NCBI RefSeq assembly: GCF_910596095.1
Contig: NC_056540.1
Span: 26,232,501-26,296,500 of the forward strand
Length of the DNA: 64,000 bases
Reading direction: 5' to 3'
From: Thunnus maccoyii
Taxonomy: Eukaryota; Chordata; Actinopteri; Scombriformes; Scombridae
Positions 1 to 12,256 of this stretch are shown piece by piece; the stretch's first letter is position 1; the number at the start of each line of letters is the position of its first letter. The notes under the pieces are model-generated. The model saw only the letters and a program-made list of their open reading frames with translations. It did no database searches and was not told the DNA's origin. Made by a program: the position numbers and the translations under genes.

Positions 1-647
1 GAAACGAGAATAGACATAGCTTTCATGTCTTCATGTCACAATGACATGGTTGGATGGTTCTTCCCTGAAATGACAATGTAAGAATCACCTGTCAAATGAT
101 GATTGAATTCCAACTGAAGTGGCTAGTACCTTGGAGAATGTCATGAGCTACAGCATAAGTTTATTAGTATTGTGTAGGTTGATGATGATGATTTCTTTCA
201 ATGCAAATTGAGAAAAAGGTCTATTTCTTGCCTCTGTGATGACAACGGAGGGAGGATGCAGATTCAGTAATTATGAAAAGCATCTGTAGTGAGCACAGTG
301 AACAAAGAGATGAACCCAATGGACATTCTGATTTATTTCCTCTTTTTGTTAATGGTACACACACAGCAGTGGATTTCAGTCTCAAAACCTACTCAGGAGA
401 GTCCTGCCAATGACTCAATGCTTCCACCTAGTGGTACAAATAGACATAGCCCAAACATGATGGTTAAACAATTGTAACATGAAATAAGCAATAACAAATA
501 ATGATGTCATCTCTATTTCCAAGCAAATTATACTTCAGGATATAATTTGTGTGGCACAATACTTAAAATAACTATTATTTTAATAACAGTAATTGGGAAA
601 AAATATCAATACATTAAGTGACAAAATACAACATGTCTCCATCTCTT
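1..647. other. 3' flank of spata4, no gene recognised
   Basis: AT-rich sequence downstream of the spata4 stop. It probably contains the 3' UTR. Plus-strand TTTATT copies (AATAAA on the minus strand) occur here, but none is clearly the poly(A) signal. The short open frame at 289-477 has no recognisable similarity. Confidence 0.5.
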
Positions 648-3600
648 TTAATAGTTAACCAGGGAGCGTCTGGCAGGCTGGCGCACCTTTATTTCCTTGA
701 AGGGAACAGCAGCTCCACTCAATGTTGATGAGGAGAACAACTCTAGAATAGCGAATGTGAACAACAGAGTGGTTAAATGTAGCTGTGATTACGTTTACAT
801 CAAACAAATCAAATGTTCTGTGTACTAGGTATAAATGGAGAAAGAAACAAAGTACAGTACATTTATATATCATTTGCAGTATAAATTAATATTAAAAAAT
901 GACCATTTATTTGAACAAAACAGTCTCATTTGCACCCTTAATGCAGCCTTCAAATGGCATAGTGTGTCTGTGAAATATTACTTTTAATATGTCTTCCCCT
1001 CTCAGAAAAAATGTAAACAAGAGCATAGACTTATTACAGAGTTATAATTTGTTTGAGGGAGAATATCTCCGTCTTGTTGAGCACATTTTGGAATGTCACC
1101 ACCAGACTCAGTGTTAAAAAAACCTGATTCACTGGTGAAACCCATCTTCTAAAGCTGTCCTTCAGAGAGAATAAGACAGCACTTTGCAGTTGCATCATGT
1201 TTGCTGTTCACTATTTGGCAAAAACATTGGCATCTGCTTCACACTAATGATGTCTTTGATCCTGTATGTAGAACCAGTGTTCTCTGCAGATTACTTAGTT
1301 GAGAAATAAGACATGACACTTACCTGATGTGGTGCCTGCAGATGAGACGCCGTCAAAGCACTCATCACCCCGACTTGATGGCACAAGATTTTTGGCTGCC
1401 AGCTGACCCAGATTAGTCACTTTCAAACGTCCTGTCACCAAAGAAATTGGCCAAATTCTGTCACAACCAGAGAAATATGGCTTGTGAACTATAACTAGTC
1501 CCTGCCATGCTGCAGATCACACAATTCTCATATCAAACCTCAAACTCTCAATTCACAATGTTATCATTCTGTCAGTTCCTGAGTCCATGTGACATGTTTA
1601 AAACTCTTATGCCCTGTGCTGTGTTCTGAAAAATTGCACAAGTGTAACTTAATCTCGCTAAAGTAAAGTTTTGAAGGCCGTATCCCCCCTGGGTGACTCA
1701 CTGGGGTCGAGAACCCTGTCTGCAGCCTTGTGCTCCAGGTGTCTGTGGAGGATGACTTCTGCCTTCCTCTGGTTTGTGCAGATGTCGGGCTCTGCCATGA
1801 TCTCTGTTATCGTCAGGTTGTTCTTAATGGCCCTGCAGGCTGTGGAGCGGGCCAGTGTGGGCAGCAACTCCTGGTACTTTTGGTCAGTGAAGTCTGACTC
1901 TGGCCTCTGAACTTCTCCGACACTGAGAGGAAAGACTCATAAAGATTAGAATATCTACAGGATTATACTGTTATATTTGGATCTGTTTTGCACACTGTGC
2001 AAATGTGCTGTGTGTCTGGCTGCCATTTCAGTTGAGTTTGTACAGTTCAGCTGAGTTCACTAGAAGTTGCACCAGAAGACTGTTAGACAGTAGAGGGTTT
2101 GATTAGAATGTTTTCACATACCGTTATATAAAAATATATAAAAATATCTTGACCTAGCTATGGTCATGGTACTGTATCCAGCATCCTCTAATTTTCAGTT
2201 GGAATACTAAGCAGTGGTGCGTTTAAGTTTTAATGACAATGTCCCTGATATTTCCAGCATCATTGGTATTAAATGAAATCTGAAAATGTAACAGGTTATC
2301 AGTCATATTGTATACATCAGGCACATCAGCTCAACAAACCTCTAATCAGCATTGTTAATTTTAAGTCTCAAAACAATACAAAACAAAAAGCAGTCAACAC
2401 TGGAAAGCTTGTGTTGCTTATTGATACATTTCTAATGTACCCATGTCAAACTGAAAGGTAAAAGTTACAAAATAATAGAAAAGCATAAGGCAGCCACAGT
2501 GAGCCTCTCCACCAGTCAGCAAATCTACATGTTGGGAGTATGCTTAAGTATATACACATCCTATCTTTCTGGTCAAATTAAGAAGCTGACCGTTTGAACC
2601 TGCCGCAATCTGTGTTCATTTTCTGTCCTGCTCCCAATCATCCTCACCTGCGGTTAGTTAAAATTGTATAAACCTCCTGCACCAACAGTTCAGCTGCTCC
2701 TGGTTTACAGTGAATGGTTCCATCAACAAGCCTCTTCATCAAGTGCAGATTCAGCTTCTGTAAAGACTGGGAAAAAAAAGAGTTTCAGAAATGATCTGAC
2801 TCAAAATAACAACCTCCTGTTTGAGAAAGTACAAATAGAGTACAGTCACAATGGGTTTAGATTATTTTGATCATGATATTTAAGTATTTGTGCAGTTAAG
2901 TGACTCTGTGTCCCTGACATTATTACATGACATACAGAACCTCGAAAATGAATTTAAACTGCATGCCAATTGAACTGAATAAAAAACCAAGCAAGCAAAC
3001 AAACAAGAAGTCTTTCCTCCTCAGTATATTTTTAGATTTTTTCATCCTCTTACCCGCTCTATTCTGCTCCAGTTCCACTGCTTGGCAGAAAGTGATGTTC
3101 CTTTGTTGTATGAATGCAACAGGAAGTCACTGGGGTAATAATGAGAAAATATCTCTGCCACAAGGTAACCATTGGAAAAATCTCTGGATATAAAAAGTAG
3201 GGAGAACAGAGTATATTTACTCTACCACTGAAATTCTCTTGGTACTAGCAGCAATGGTGTTCATATTTTCCTTGTTATGGACATTTATCTTATATTATTG
3301 TCCTTATTTGTTTTATGATCCTTCATTATTGTCTTCACATTTGACCTATTTCATTTTAAGTCAGTGTTATATGTTTTATAACCTTTGTTTTATGCTATGT
3401 GATGTTAATCTCAGTGATGTCCTCTCCAGGTTAAACAGTTATCATAATATGGCAGAGTCACACTCAGTTAAAGAAATAAATGCTCAATCAAAACGAGTCT
3501 AGAGTAAGTGCTCAGTGCCTGCGTAAGTTATTAGTAATTTAAAACCCCAAAGACGTCTAACTACATGTTAAAACTGAGTTATTTTTTGTTGAGAACGTGA

Positions 3601-3970
3601 TTTAGGATAGACCATTAGCCATCCTTTTGAAAATTCAACAACTGCTTCACACTAGCATTAGCTAACACATTTGCTCAATTAGCAGGCTAGCTTAATCCCT
3701 TTGAAACACACAGGTAACGCTATAAAGTTATGACCAAGAAGCGTAAAAACGTATTTTTTAGCTAGGTTTAGTCCAGTTTTACAGTCTAGACGTCGACTGC
3801 AAATGTATTTTTACTGTGCCTGCAGTAATGAACAAGAGTAATTCACAAGTTTAGTGACGTTAGCTTTACCTGCGCACATTCATAGGATAAAATGACAAGT
3901 CGAGGCTCTGCAGCCACTTCACAATTTCTCTCGTCAGTCCGGTCTTTTTAGGAGACTGTTCGTAAGACAT
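648..3970 (-). CDS. spata4: Spermatogenesis-associated protein 4 (six coding exons)
   Basis: Coding exons in transcript order: 3870-3970, 3054-3183, 2648-2757, 1702-1922, 1324-1431, 648-742. They total 765 nt, 254 aa plus TAA, with GT-AG introns and matching phases throughout. The product opens MSYEQSPKKTGLTREIVKWL and continues into QSLDLSFYP, RRDFSNGYLVAEIF and, in exon 3, VDGTIHCKPGAAELLVQEVY. These match the SPEF1/CLAMP-like calponin-homology domain of vertebrate SPATA4. Exon 4 carries the conserved middle part (RSTACRAIKNNLTITEIM) and exon 6 the basic C-terminus (AAVPFKEIKVRQPARRS). The human protein is about 305 aa with a longer N-terminus, so this start is plausible; no upstream in-frame exon was recognised. 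The family is testis-enriched and the CH domain suggests microtubule or axoneme association, which is inference. The gene lies on the same strand as asb5, whose stop is 1.6 kb upstream of this start. Confidence 0.9.
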
Positions 3971-4140
3971 ATTGTTCTGAGCCTTGATTTAATCCACAAA
4001 TTAATGATGTTTCTAATGTAACAAGTGGAGTCATGAAATCCTGCTTTGTCCATTCATGTCATCCCTTTTTCCTTTAGATAGTTTTCGAGCTGCGACAGCT
4101 TGTATTTGACGCGCTGGACTCGGGTTTTGTTGTTGTTCGT

Positions 4141-4154
4141 GTTTCCATGGCAAC
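4141..4154 (-). promoter_or_regulatory. RFX X-box upstream of spata4
   Basis: The plus strand reads GTTTCCATGGCAAC; its reverse complement is GTTGCCATGGAAAC, a full palindromic X-box of the form GTNRCC-N(0-3)-RGYAAC. It begins 171 bp upstream of the spata4 start codon. RFX2/RFX3 factors bind such sites in ciliary and spermatogenic genes. Binding here is inferred from sequence and position only. Confidence 0.7.
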
Positions 4155-4523
4155 GACACACTTGTTCTTGGTCCTGTGGCAGCACACACACACACACAGC
4201 TATGACGGTCTACTGCCCTCCAGAGGTTTTACATTAACTCAGAGTGTTGTGCAGGACATCAAAGAAATTCATTTTACCAAGAGACACAAAATGTTCGGTA
4301 TTAAATAAATAAACAAACCAGACATAACGATACACATACAGACAAAAAAAAAAAAAATTACAATCATGAAATTATGAAATAATCCAATTCGATACATTTT
4401 TTAAAATTTTACTCGGCATGATGAAATGTTATTTCACCCTGCTTCTTTTCACAGTAAGTTAATTGAAGGTAATTATTATTTAATTCCACTATTATTTCTT
4501 CTTCTTCTTTTTCTTCTTCTTCT

Positions 4524-4527
<4 letters not shown>

Positions 4528-4560
<33 letters not shown>
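4528..4560. repeat. (TA)n microsatellite
   Basis: About 15 TA dinucleotide units, directly after a CTT-rich tract and before a poly-T run. Confidence 0.9.
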
Positions 4561-4568
<8 letters not shown>

Positions 4569-5586
4569 GAAAAACTGCATTCATCACCAAGTCTTTAATC
4601 ATGACAAATAGAGTCAGTGATGTGATCTGCTGTTGCTTCGATCTGAATGAGCAGACAGCCACTTCCAGTTGATTTGTGTTTTGACATCATAACTGCTGGA
4701 ATAAAAATTAAAAAAAAAAGAAAAAAAAAAGGCAGTTGGCAATAAACTCTGTTACTGTCATAAAAAGCAGGATTTAATTTCTTAATATTGAGTATTCGTA
4801 ATGTTTTGGTTTATTTCACAATGCCATAGTCATAGCCCGTATTTATTCAGATGATTATTTCAGAATGTCTTAGGAGGATTACTAAATTGCTGGATTAAGT
4901 GTTATCTCAACAGACTTACTTTTCCATCTGGGACTTTTCAACAAGGTCAGTCTCCATCAGTTGTCACTACTCAATAATCCAAGCTTAAACTTACAAACCA
5001 CTTTTGTTTACAAATTTTTGAATTTGATTGTATTTCCACTACACCACCAAGTCAGACATCAGTAAATCAAAACACAGCCCACATAGACAATATATAGCAT
5101 TTTGAAAAGCCACAGGTTTAATAGAAATGTTTTATTGTCTACTAATGTGCAATGCATTCAGTATTAAATGCATCAAATGCAAAACTATGAATACTCATTC
5201 ACATATATTCTGCAATTATGTTACACTGTTTTCAAAGTGTGTCAATCTGTTGTAGCTACTGCAACTATTAAGGCATTCTCTGAATACTTCAAACCTGAAT
5301 TGCAAATAATAATGTATTTATTATCTTTTAACTGTAATTTATTCAGAAAAGGCAAACTCTACCACAACCCACTGCTTTACATTCATCCAGGTCCACATTC
5401 ACACATGGCAAACAGCTACTCAGTGGCTGCTCTGTGACTAATTGCAATTAATTGCTCTCGCTACTCTGACTAGTAGCTAAAGTTAAAGGTAAGATAAGTT
5501 CATGAAATTGATGTGCTGCTTGAGTCAGAAGCATGTTTCTGTTATGTCCCATTTACAGTAGGCAGACAGTTTGGTTGTACTGCCTA

Positions 5587-7582
5587 TCACTGGTACTGCA
5601 GGTAGTTTCTGAGCCTGTTGGGTAGGGGAAGGTGGCAAAGGAGGTGGAGTCTGTCACGGCCGACACAGTTCCTGATGCACTGACGACACAGCGGACTCAG
5701 CAGTCGTGGTGTGGCTATGAAAAGAAGACAATTAATATATTGTGCAAGATGGTTATAGAATTAATCATAAACCATTAACTTAGGTTGCACAGTGGAACCT
5801 ACAAGCTCAGATAAATGAAAACAAATCTGATCCCAGACCTTGAAACTGATATTTGTTAAACACAGACACAACAGAAGATACTGTAAGTTAGACAAGGGAC
5901 CTGTAAACAAAGGAGTATTGCTGGTTACAAGTCAAGTTGTACCTTCATAGAGTAGTAGGAAGCCCTCTGTTAGACTGCTGGGTGGAGCCATGTCTACTGG
6001 CCTCTGAAACTCTGTGTTCCTGGCGTTAATATCTGCACCAAAGTCCAACAACAGCTTCACTACTGCTGTGCAGTCTTTCTCTGCAGCTGCATGTAAGGGC
6101 GAATCCAGGGATTTGCCTTTTTGTACATTGGCACCTGTATGAAGGACATTTTGAGATTATACATTCTGTTCATTCATCAAGGAATCACTATGCATACTAG
6201 TTTCTTCTACCATCAAAATGTTAGGGAGGACACATGTCTTAAAGGAAGAAATTACTCTCAACTACTTGTTAGAAATCATCATTATGTGGCATTTCTTGCC
6301 ATTCAGGAGTTATTTTTGTAATTGACATTTTTCTTTCTGTAATTTCGCCTTCTCTTCCTCTATGCAAGGATTTCTGAGAGAGAACGGTGTGTGCAATCAA
6401 AAGTAGCAAGCAAAATGGACATATAAATTGAAAATAGGATCAGTTAGATGTGGGCTACATGCGATCTCAAATTTCAACGTGTTGGTCATGCATTAGTAAG
6501 GCTAGTATTAGTCAAAAAATATATATACTATATATCTACTTTTCTTGTGATTGATTTCTCCTTATATGATTGTTAAACATCTTTTAGCATTTCTAGAGAG
6601 AAGCTGTTGTTTTGCTGATTCTGACTGACTGACCTCTGCTGCTGGTGTTTATGCTTGTCTTGATTTACATAAATAACAAAAAATAAATGTGTTTTGTTGC
6701 TGCTGCGGTATAATGTCATGTTATATCATGTCATCTGTAATTGGGTAGTTCATCATGGGAATACTGACTGGGAATACACAACCATAAGTCCAAACAATAT
6801 TTTTTGTCAAAGTAGTGCTTACCATTTATAATTCCATTACTGTGTTTTGTTTTACTCATTGTGTTCAACTTCGGAGTCTGTGGGTCTACATGCTTCTTCA
6901 GAGGCTTTTATAATCCTGTGTGTGCGTACTGAATGTGATTGCGTATTAATTTCCTTCTGTGTTTATAAGATATTATATGTTCTTGTGTCTGTGTATGTTC
7001 ATACAGGACTTGTGCATGTCTGTAAACGGATGTAAAGATCCACACTATGCTGTGAGGCTGACCTTCCCTCAGGAGTTTCCTGGCACACTCCAACTCTTGG
7101 CAGACGCAGGCTGTATAGAGCGCTGTGCCCAGGTGAGGAATGTCCATGTCCACATCTGCCCCCCAGGTCACCAGAGCCTCCACACAACCATAATGACCTG
7201 GAAGTAATGGAGCGTGAAGGCAGTAATCAGTGACAATGTGTGATAATTCTCCAAGCTGTCTACTCGGGTCAGGGTGGGATTTATTTATAAAGCTTTTTTC
7301 ACAGTGCGAGTTTATTAGAAAGTGTTTTACAGCACAGCAAAGGACACAAATATAGGTTGGAAGACAAGATCAAATGTACCCTGTAAATAGAATGATATGT
7401 TGGTTCATGTAATATTAAATGACTGATATTGAATGGTAATGTTGTGATATAAACCTTTCTGAACCTCTAACATCGGCCAGAAGCTTTAGACCAATGCCAT
7501 TCCATAGGAACATAATTATACATTCATTTGGAAAAGTGTGTCCTAGTTCACCATATAACAGAAATTGCTGTCAAACATCATA

Positions 7583-7622
<40 letters not shown>

Positions 7623-10600
7623 ATTGAAAACTTCTGAACACACTAGTTAATGTATTTTATGGAAATATTACCTTTACTGGTCGCCTCATGGATTGGTGAA
7701 GGATGGTACACGAGGCTCTGGGGTTTTGCTCCATTTTCCAAAAGAATTTCAGTGCATGCCACGCTGCCCACTGTACAGGCGTTGAACAGTGGGGTGACTC
7801 CATCAATTGTAGAGGCATTGACCTGTAAACACATTTTTTTTTAATTGTTATTTTTAGGCCTTGTTTGTTTAACCATGCAAGTTGACTAATAGCAACAGCC
7901 CGGGGGAACAGTCGAAGGGGAACAACAACTTAATAGCTCTGCAGTGGCTCTAAAAGGAGAGCAGTACATTGCTCATTTGTTGCCTCCTCCCAGATTTTCC
8001 CAGCCATGGAAATTACATTTGACCTGTGCAGTACAGCAACATTAAAGAGTCATAAGGTCAATATGTAACTTACATTTGCTCCTGCATCGATGAGCGCTCT
8101 GGCACAGGCAACATGGTCTCCAAGACAGGCCTCATGAAGCGGTGTCACATGGTCTATAGTCAGAACATTCACATTGTGACCCTGGAGACAGAATCAAACA
8201 ACCATAGACATTTTGATTTTTTTAAAAGGCATTAAGCAATACATGACCTTTGTCAACCTCTATTGGTGAACATCAGGAATTGCAAGGACATTAATAAAGC
8301 TTATCTATAAAACAGACCCATCGTTCTCAGTTGTGGTTGTCAGTAATTGACAAACTATACTGTACAGTCACATTTTAACAATAGACATTAATAAGCTTGC
8401 TAATTAAACTGCAGATCCAAAAGAGGTCTGGTAAACGGCTAATAAATCACCATGTAAATACATAATTATATCACTGCTTTGTCCTGAGCTTGTCTAACTT
8501 ATTAAGTACAAGGCGACAGTAGGCTTTGTAGCTGAAATGGATTGCTCTCTTGTAATAACAGTCCTTCATCTGTGAGCGGCTGAAAATGCAAGCGGATAAG
8601 GAGAGTCTCCCTGTTTCTTCTTGGGAATGTTGTAAAATTTCAGTCTGTTTGACCAAATATAGAATCTGCTGGAAAGTAGGGTGTTTAAAATTCAGAAATT
8701 TTAGCACCTTGCAAAGTAATCTCTGGCACCGAACAGCAACTCTATCTTTCCCCCTCAGATACTGCATATAATGCTCATTCGATGCTGCATTTTTAGTTAT
8801 TCTGTGCTATGTGGTAAGAAACAATTATTTATTTAAAAAAATGTTAGCCGTATATTACAGTAGCTGAAAGGGTAAGATATGGTTCAGTGAACTTACACAA
8901 ACATGTCAGCTTTTTATCTGACATTTAACTTAATCACAAGATTTATTATTCATGGTCAGATGTTAACTAACTATTAATATTTTATGAAATAGACAATTCA
9001 CTGACGCTCTTACAACCTGCGCTACAACATAATAACCCTTAGTTCTTGACCTGATTACAACCAAAATGTACCTTTGGCTTTGACGACCTTTGCAACAATG
9101 TAATACCCCTATTCAATACAAGTCTATGATAATAGTCTGATATAGTTATATGTCATGTCCAGTAAAAGATAGATAGTCTCAATACATATATCGAAGCCTT
9201 GGCTCAGTTAATTATTCTATAAACTAACAAATGTATACAAGATTATAAAACACCTGTGATGTGTGATGATATGACTTCCATCCACACCCCCTTATCTGAG
9301 ATTTTAAAGGCACTGATTCAATTGCACACAGGACCGTTACAACAGACACCATGTGTACAGATGAGGGGATGCACATGACTCTCTCTTCACCTGTAAAATG
9401 AGGGTCCTCAGGGCCAGGAGGCGGCCCTGACTGGCAGCATCATGGAGGGGTGAACGGTCCGCCCACGATCCTGCAATGGGAATAAGAATTCAGTGCATGC
9501 TTGGGCTTACATTGATTATCATTTAACTAATGCTCTTATAGAGAGCCATTTACAATAACTGCAGTGGAGTGTTTAACTAAGAACCTTAAAAATTAGGTTT
9601 TACAAAAGTGACTAATAGATAATATTAATTTTTAAATGTTAATTACGCGGAGCTGAATGTGACTGAACATAAGATTTGAGTATCATGCACCAGAGAAAAC
9701 TGTTAATTGTATCATTCAATTAAATCCCTTTACTTACTCTAATATTTTTCTCATCAAATCCCAATTTATTAATTATGGCTTAAAATGTTAGAATTACTGC
9801 TGTCTAATGAAATCCCAACCTCAGATCTGAATTTATCAACTTCTTCATAATTACTAATTTACCCCCACAGGTCTTGCATGTTTTATAACAGTCTAACTTT
9901 GCACTAGGATTTCAAATAGGCTTAAGTTATCCGCATTGGAAACATGTTATGTGGCTGCCAGTGCCTGAGTTGACCTGATGCTATAAACTAATCTCATTCA
10001 CAATTTCAAACAAGCATTTCAGAATCAGCTGCTGTCATTTGATGTAAGTGTGATTAAATCTGGCAGTAAACACACCTGCGTCAATGTCCAAAATAACAGC
10101 CGACGCATTAAACACATTAGCATCCTCATCATCTTCATCCATTTTCATCATAACTTATTGATAATAATGAACCTAATGTTTTCTGTTACATTAGTACAAT
10201 TTTATTCATGCAGTCTGTTGTCTGTGACTGACATTAATTTGAAATACAGGTACAAAAAACCCAGCCACAGACATCAAACATTTCTTAGAACAAAGAAGAC
10301 CATAAATACAGGGCTGTGACTTATACCCTAAGCTTGACTAATTATTATTCCATGGAGTGGGTCCACTTTAAATTAAACATCCCCTTGATTGATAGCTGAT
10401 TATGTTGTCGTCGGGTCTCTTCTTCCCCCAGAATGAGCTTTCGAACCGCCTGTCCCTGAGAATGTGGAGTGTTGTTTTGGTTGCCGTCTGAGTGTGAAAG
10501 GGTGCACTGCATAGCTGGGAATGGAAACTAGGGCAGGATGGGGGTGGGGGAGGGATGAGGGGGGGGGGTATCATGACTGTGTTCTATTAATACATTAGAG

Positions 10601-11295
10601 AAAAAGAGCTGTCAGCCTACAGTGTCCACGTTTAATATTGAATGTACATCTCAGGATTTATAAGTAGCTATTAAGCTAATGAAAGAAAAGTTGGCTATCA
10701 TTCATATCTTCAATATGTATCAGTATTAATACAATGAATGGCCTTTATATTCATTGGATTAGCAATGCAGTATTTATAGTTCATTTGTAAACATGGAAAT
10801 TGTGAGTGCATGTGCATGGATGTGTGAGCGGGGAGTACTTTTAACTTAGTGTGATTTCATCGGAAACATTAATATTTTCTACATATGACCTTATGTGCCT
10901 GAGGTCAAACATGTTACTCATTGTATTGTGCAAACACAGTTGCATTGTGATAATACTATACACTGAATCTACCTTTATCGCAGGGTTATGTATGGATCAA
11001 ACGATACACTCTGTTAGAACAAAGAAACCACCTTAAGAAAAAAAAACAACAACCCTCTAAGGCTTTTCATGTTTCTATCAGAGTACTCACCGTGTTGTTG
11101 ACCATAATCATAAAACTCTGCCGATATCCTGGCAGCCTCTTTACGGTTCCCACGGATAATGTAGAAGTATGTCAGCAAGTTGAGAGAAATCTTAACGAAG
11201 AGCTTGAAGCAGAACAGTGCCAAGATGCTGAGGTAAACATTGGACAACTGGGCCGCGAAGGGCTTGTTGGTGAGTTCCCCTGTTGGGACTGACAT
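5587..11295 (-). CDS. asb5: Ankyrin repeat and SOCS box protein 5 (seven coding exons)
   Basis: Coding exons in transcript order: 11091-11295, 9391-9470, 8074-8181, 7672-7822, 7063-7197, 5943-6134, 5587-5714. They total 999 nt, 332 aa plus TGA; human ASB5 is about 329 aa. Exon 1 has a hydrophobic N-terminus (AQLSNVYLSILALFCFKLF) followed by GNRKEAARISAEFY. Ankyrin repeats follow with the usual TPLHEA/PLFNA cores: DRSPLHDAASQGRLLAL, DHVTPLHEACLGDHVACARA, DGVTPLFNACTVGS, IPHLGTALYTACV and SPLHAAAEKDCTAVVKLLL. The last exon encodes a SOCS box (LSPLCRQCIRNCVGR to LRNYLQYQ). The SOCS box recruits elongin B/C and cullin 5, and the ankyrin repeats pick the substrate, so this is a ubiquitin-ligase adaptor. 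Human ASB5 is expressed in muscle. The start is the ATG before SVPTGEL; the in-frame codon at 11305-11307 is GTG, not ATG. Divergent from ctso. Confidence 0.95.
7586..7620. repeat. (AT)n microsatellite in an asb5 intron
   Basis: About 17 TA/AT units in the intron downstream of the fourth coding exon of asb5 (transcript order), about 50 bp from its splice donor. Confidence 0.9.
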
Positions 11296-11599
11296 TTCCT
11301 CTGGCACGTTACAGAGGAGCTTTGGTTATGATGAAGGCAGGATCAGATGCCACTCCAAAAAGCACAAGAGTAGCCTACTTTTTTCCCAGTGTACTGACTG
11401 GTTGGCTGGTCCTGACAAAGACTGGAAAAAAAAAATTCACTGCAGCTGCTACTGTGCCTGAGAGCAACTACTGCAATGTTTTTGTACCATGTGTGGGTGG
11501 GCGGGTGTTCACATGTTATACAAATACAATTTTACATACAATAGAACCTGTTCTGGTTGCAAATATGACATAAAATTTATTTATTTTTCATTCATTTTA

Positions 11600-11880
11600 A
11601 AACAATAGTATTTAATTCTGTATAAATGAGGTAAAAAAAAAAAAATTGAAGTGTATTTTTGCATACATTTTTACTCGATAGAATTTAATTCTGGATAAAT
11701 TTTAAAAATATATATTTTTAAAATGCATTTTTGCATACATTTTAGTTTAATTCTGGCTAAATGCATTTGCTTAATTGTGATTGAATAGAATTCTGGAAAA
11801 AATATTAAATATTTAAAATATTTTAGAGTGTATTTTTGCACATTTTTTTTCTTAAATTTTGGATAAATGAAGAATGAAAC
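11600..11880. repeat. Degenerate AT-rich tandem repeat
   Basis: Variants of two short words recur every 60-90 bp: TTTAATTCTGGATAAAT (about 11610, 11686, 11748, 11787 and 11857, with changes) and GTATTTTTGCATACATTTT (about 11651, 11727 and 11829). This gives four or five worn copies of one unit in the space between asb5 and ctso. Confidence 0.6.
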
Positions 11881-12118
11881 CCCTAAAATGCAAAACCAGG
11901 ATTTGTAGGACTTTTGAATTAAGATAGTTGGATATAAACCTACTTTTAGCATAACTTTTATATTAGGATACATTGCCAAATCTCAATTTCTTTATTTTTA
12001 ATCTAATTCATTTTTTAACTACTCATTTTTCTAAGCTTTTAACTTCTGTTCGTTTTTGTCAGTACATCTAAATTGGTCTTAATGCTCTCCTTCAATACTT
12101 CAATTTTACTTTCTGTTT

Positions 12119-12123
12119 CCAAT
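12119..12123 (+). promoter_or_regulatory. CCAAT box upstream of ctso
   Basis: CCAAT on the plus strand 134 bp before the chosen ctso start, followed within 20 bp by an NRF1-like motif. This is a usual layout for a TATA-less housekeeping promoter. Assignment by position only. Confidence 0.4.
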
Positions 12124-12141
12124 GCGGCGCCTTCTGATCGC

Positions 12142-12152
12142 TGCGCATGCGC
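12142..12152 (+). promoter_or_regulatory. NRF1-like palindrome upstream of ctso
   Basis: TGCGCATGCGC matches the NRF1 core (YGCGCAYGCGCR) at 11 of 12 positions and stands out as a GC island in AT-rich sequence. It lies within the open frame that starts at the upstream ATG at 12122, which argues that this stretch is promoter or 5' UTR. Confidence 0.5.
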
Positions 12153-12256
12153 TGAAGATTATCCCTCACCTTTTCCGCGAACATCTGAACTTTAGTACTT
12201 CCCTTTTTAATCACTGCTGTTGGTTGCATGTTTTAAAACCGACCTATCGCCGTCAA

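Larger units (their letters stand above)
3971..5586. other. spata4 promoter region and asb5 3' flank
   Basis: Non-coding. It contains the spata4 X-box, a CA tract near 4185-4198, a CTT-rich stretch running into a TA microsatellite at about 4497-4560, and A-rich tracts near 4347 and 4707. The asb5 3' UTR probably occupies the right-hand part. Minus-strand AATAAA copies occur here (for example TTTATT near 5130), but the cleavage site cannot be fixed. Confidence 0.5.
11296..12256. promoter_or_regulatory. Divergent asb5/ctso intergenic region
   Basis: About 960 bp separate the two start codons, which face away from each other, so both promoters must lie here or in 5' UTR introns. The ctso side carries CCAAT and NRF1-like motifs. 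The middle is AT-rich and contains a degenerate tandem repeat. No TATA box was assigned. Confidence 0.55.
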
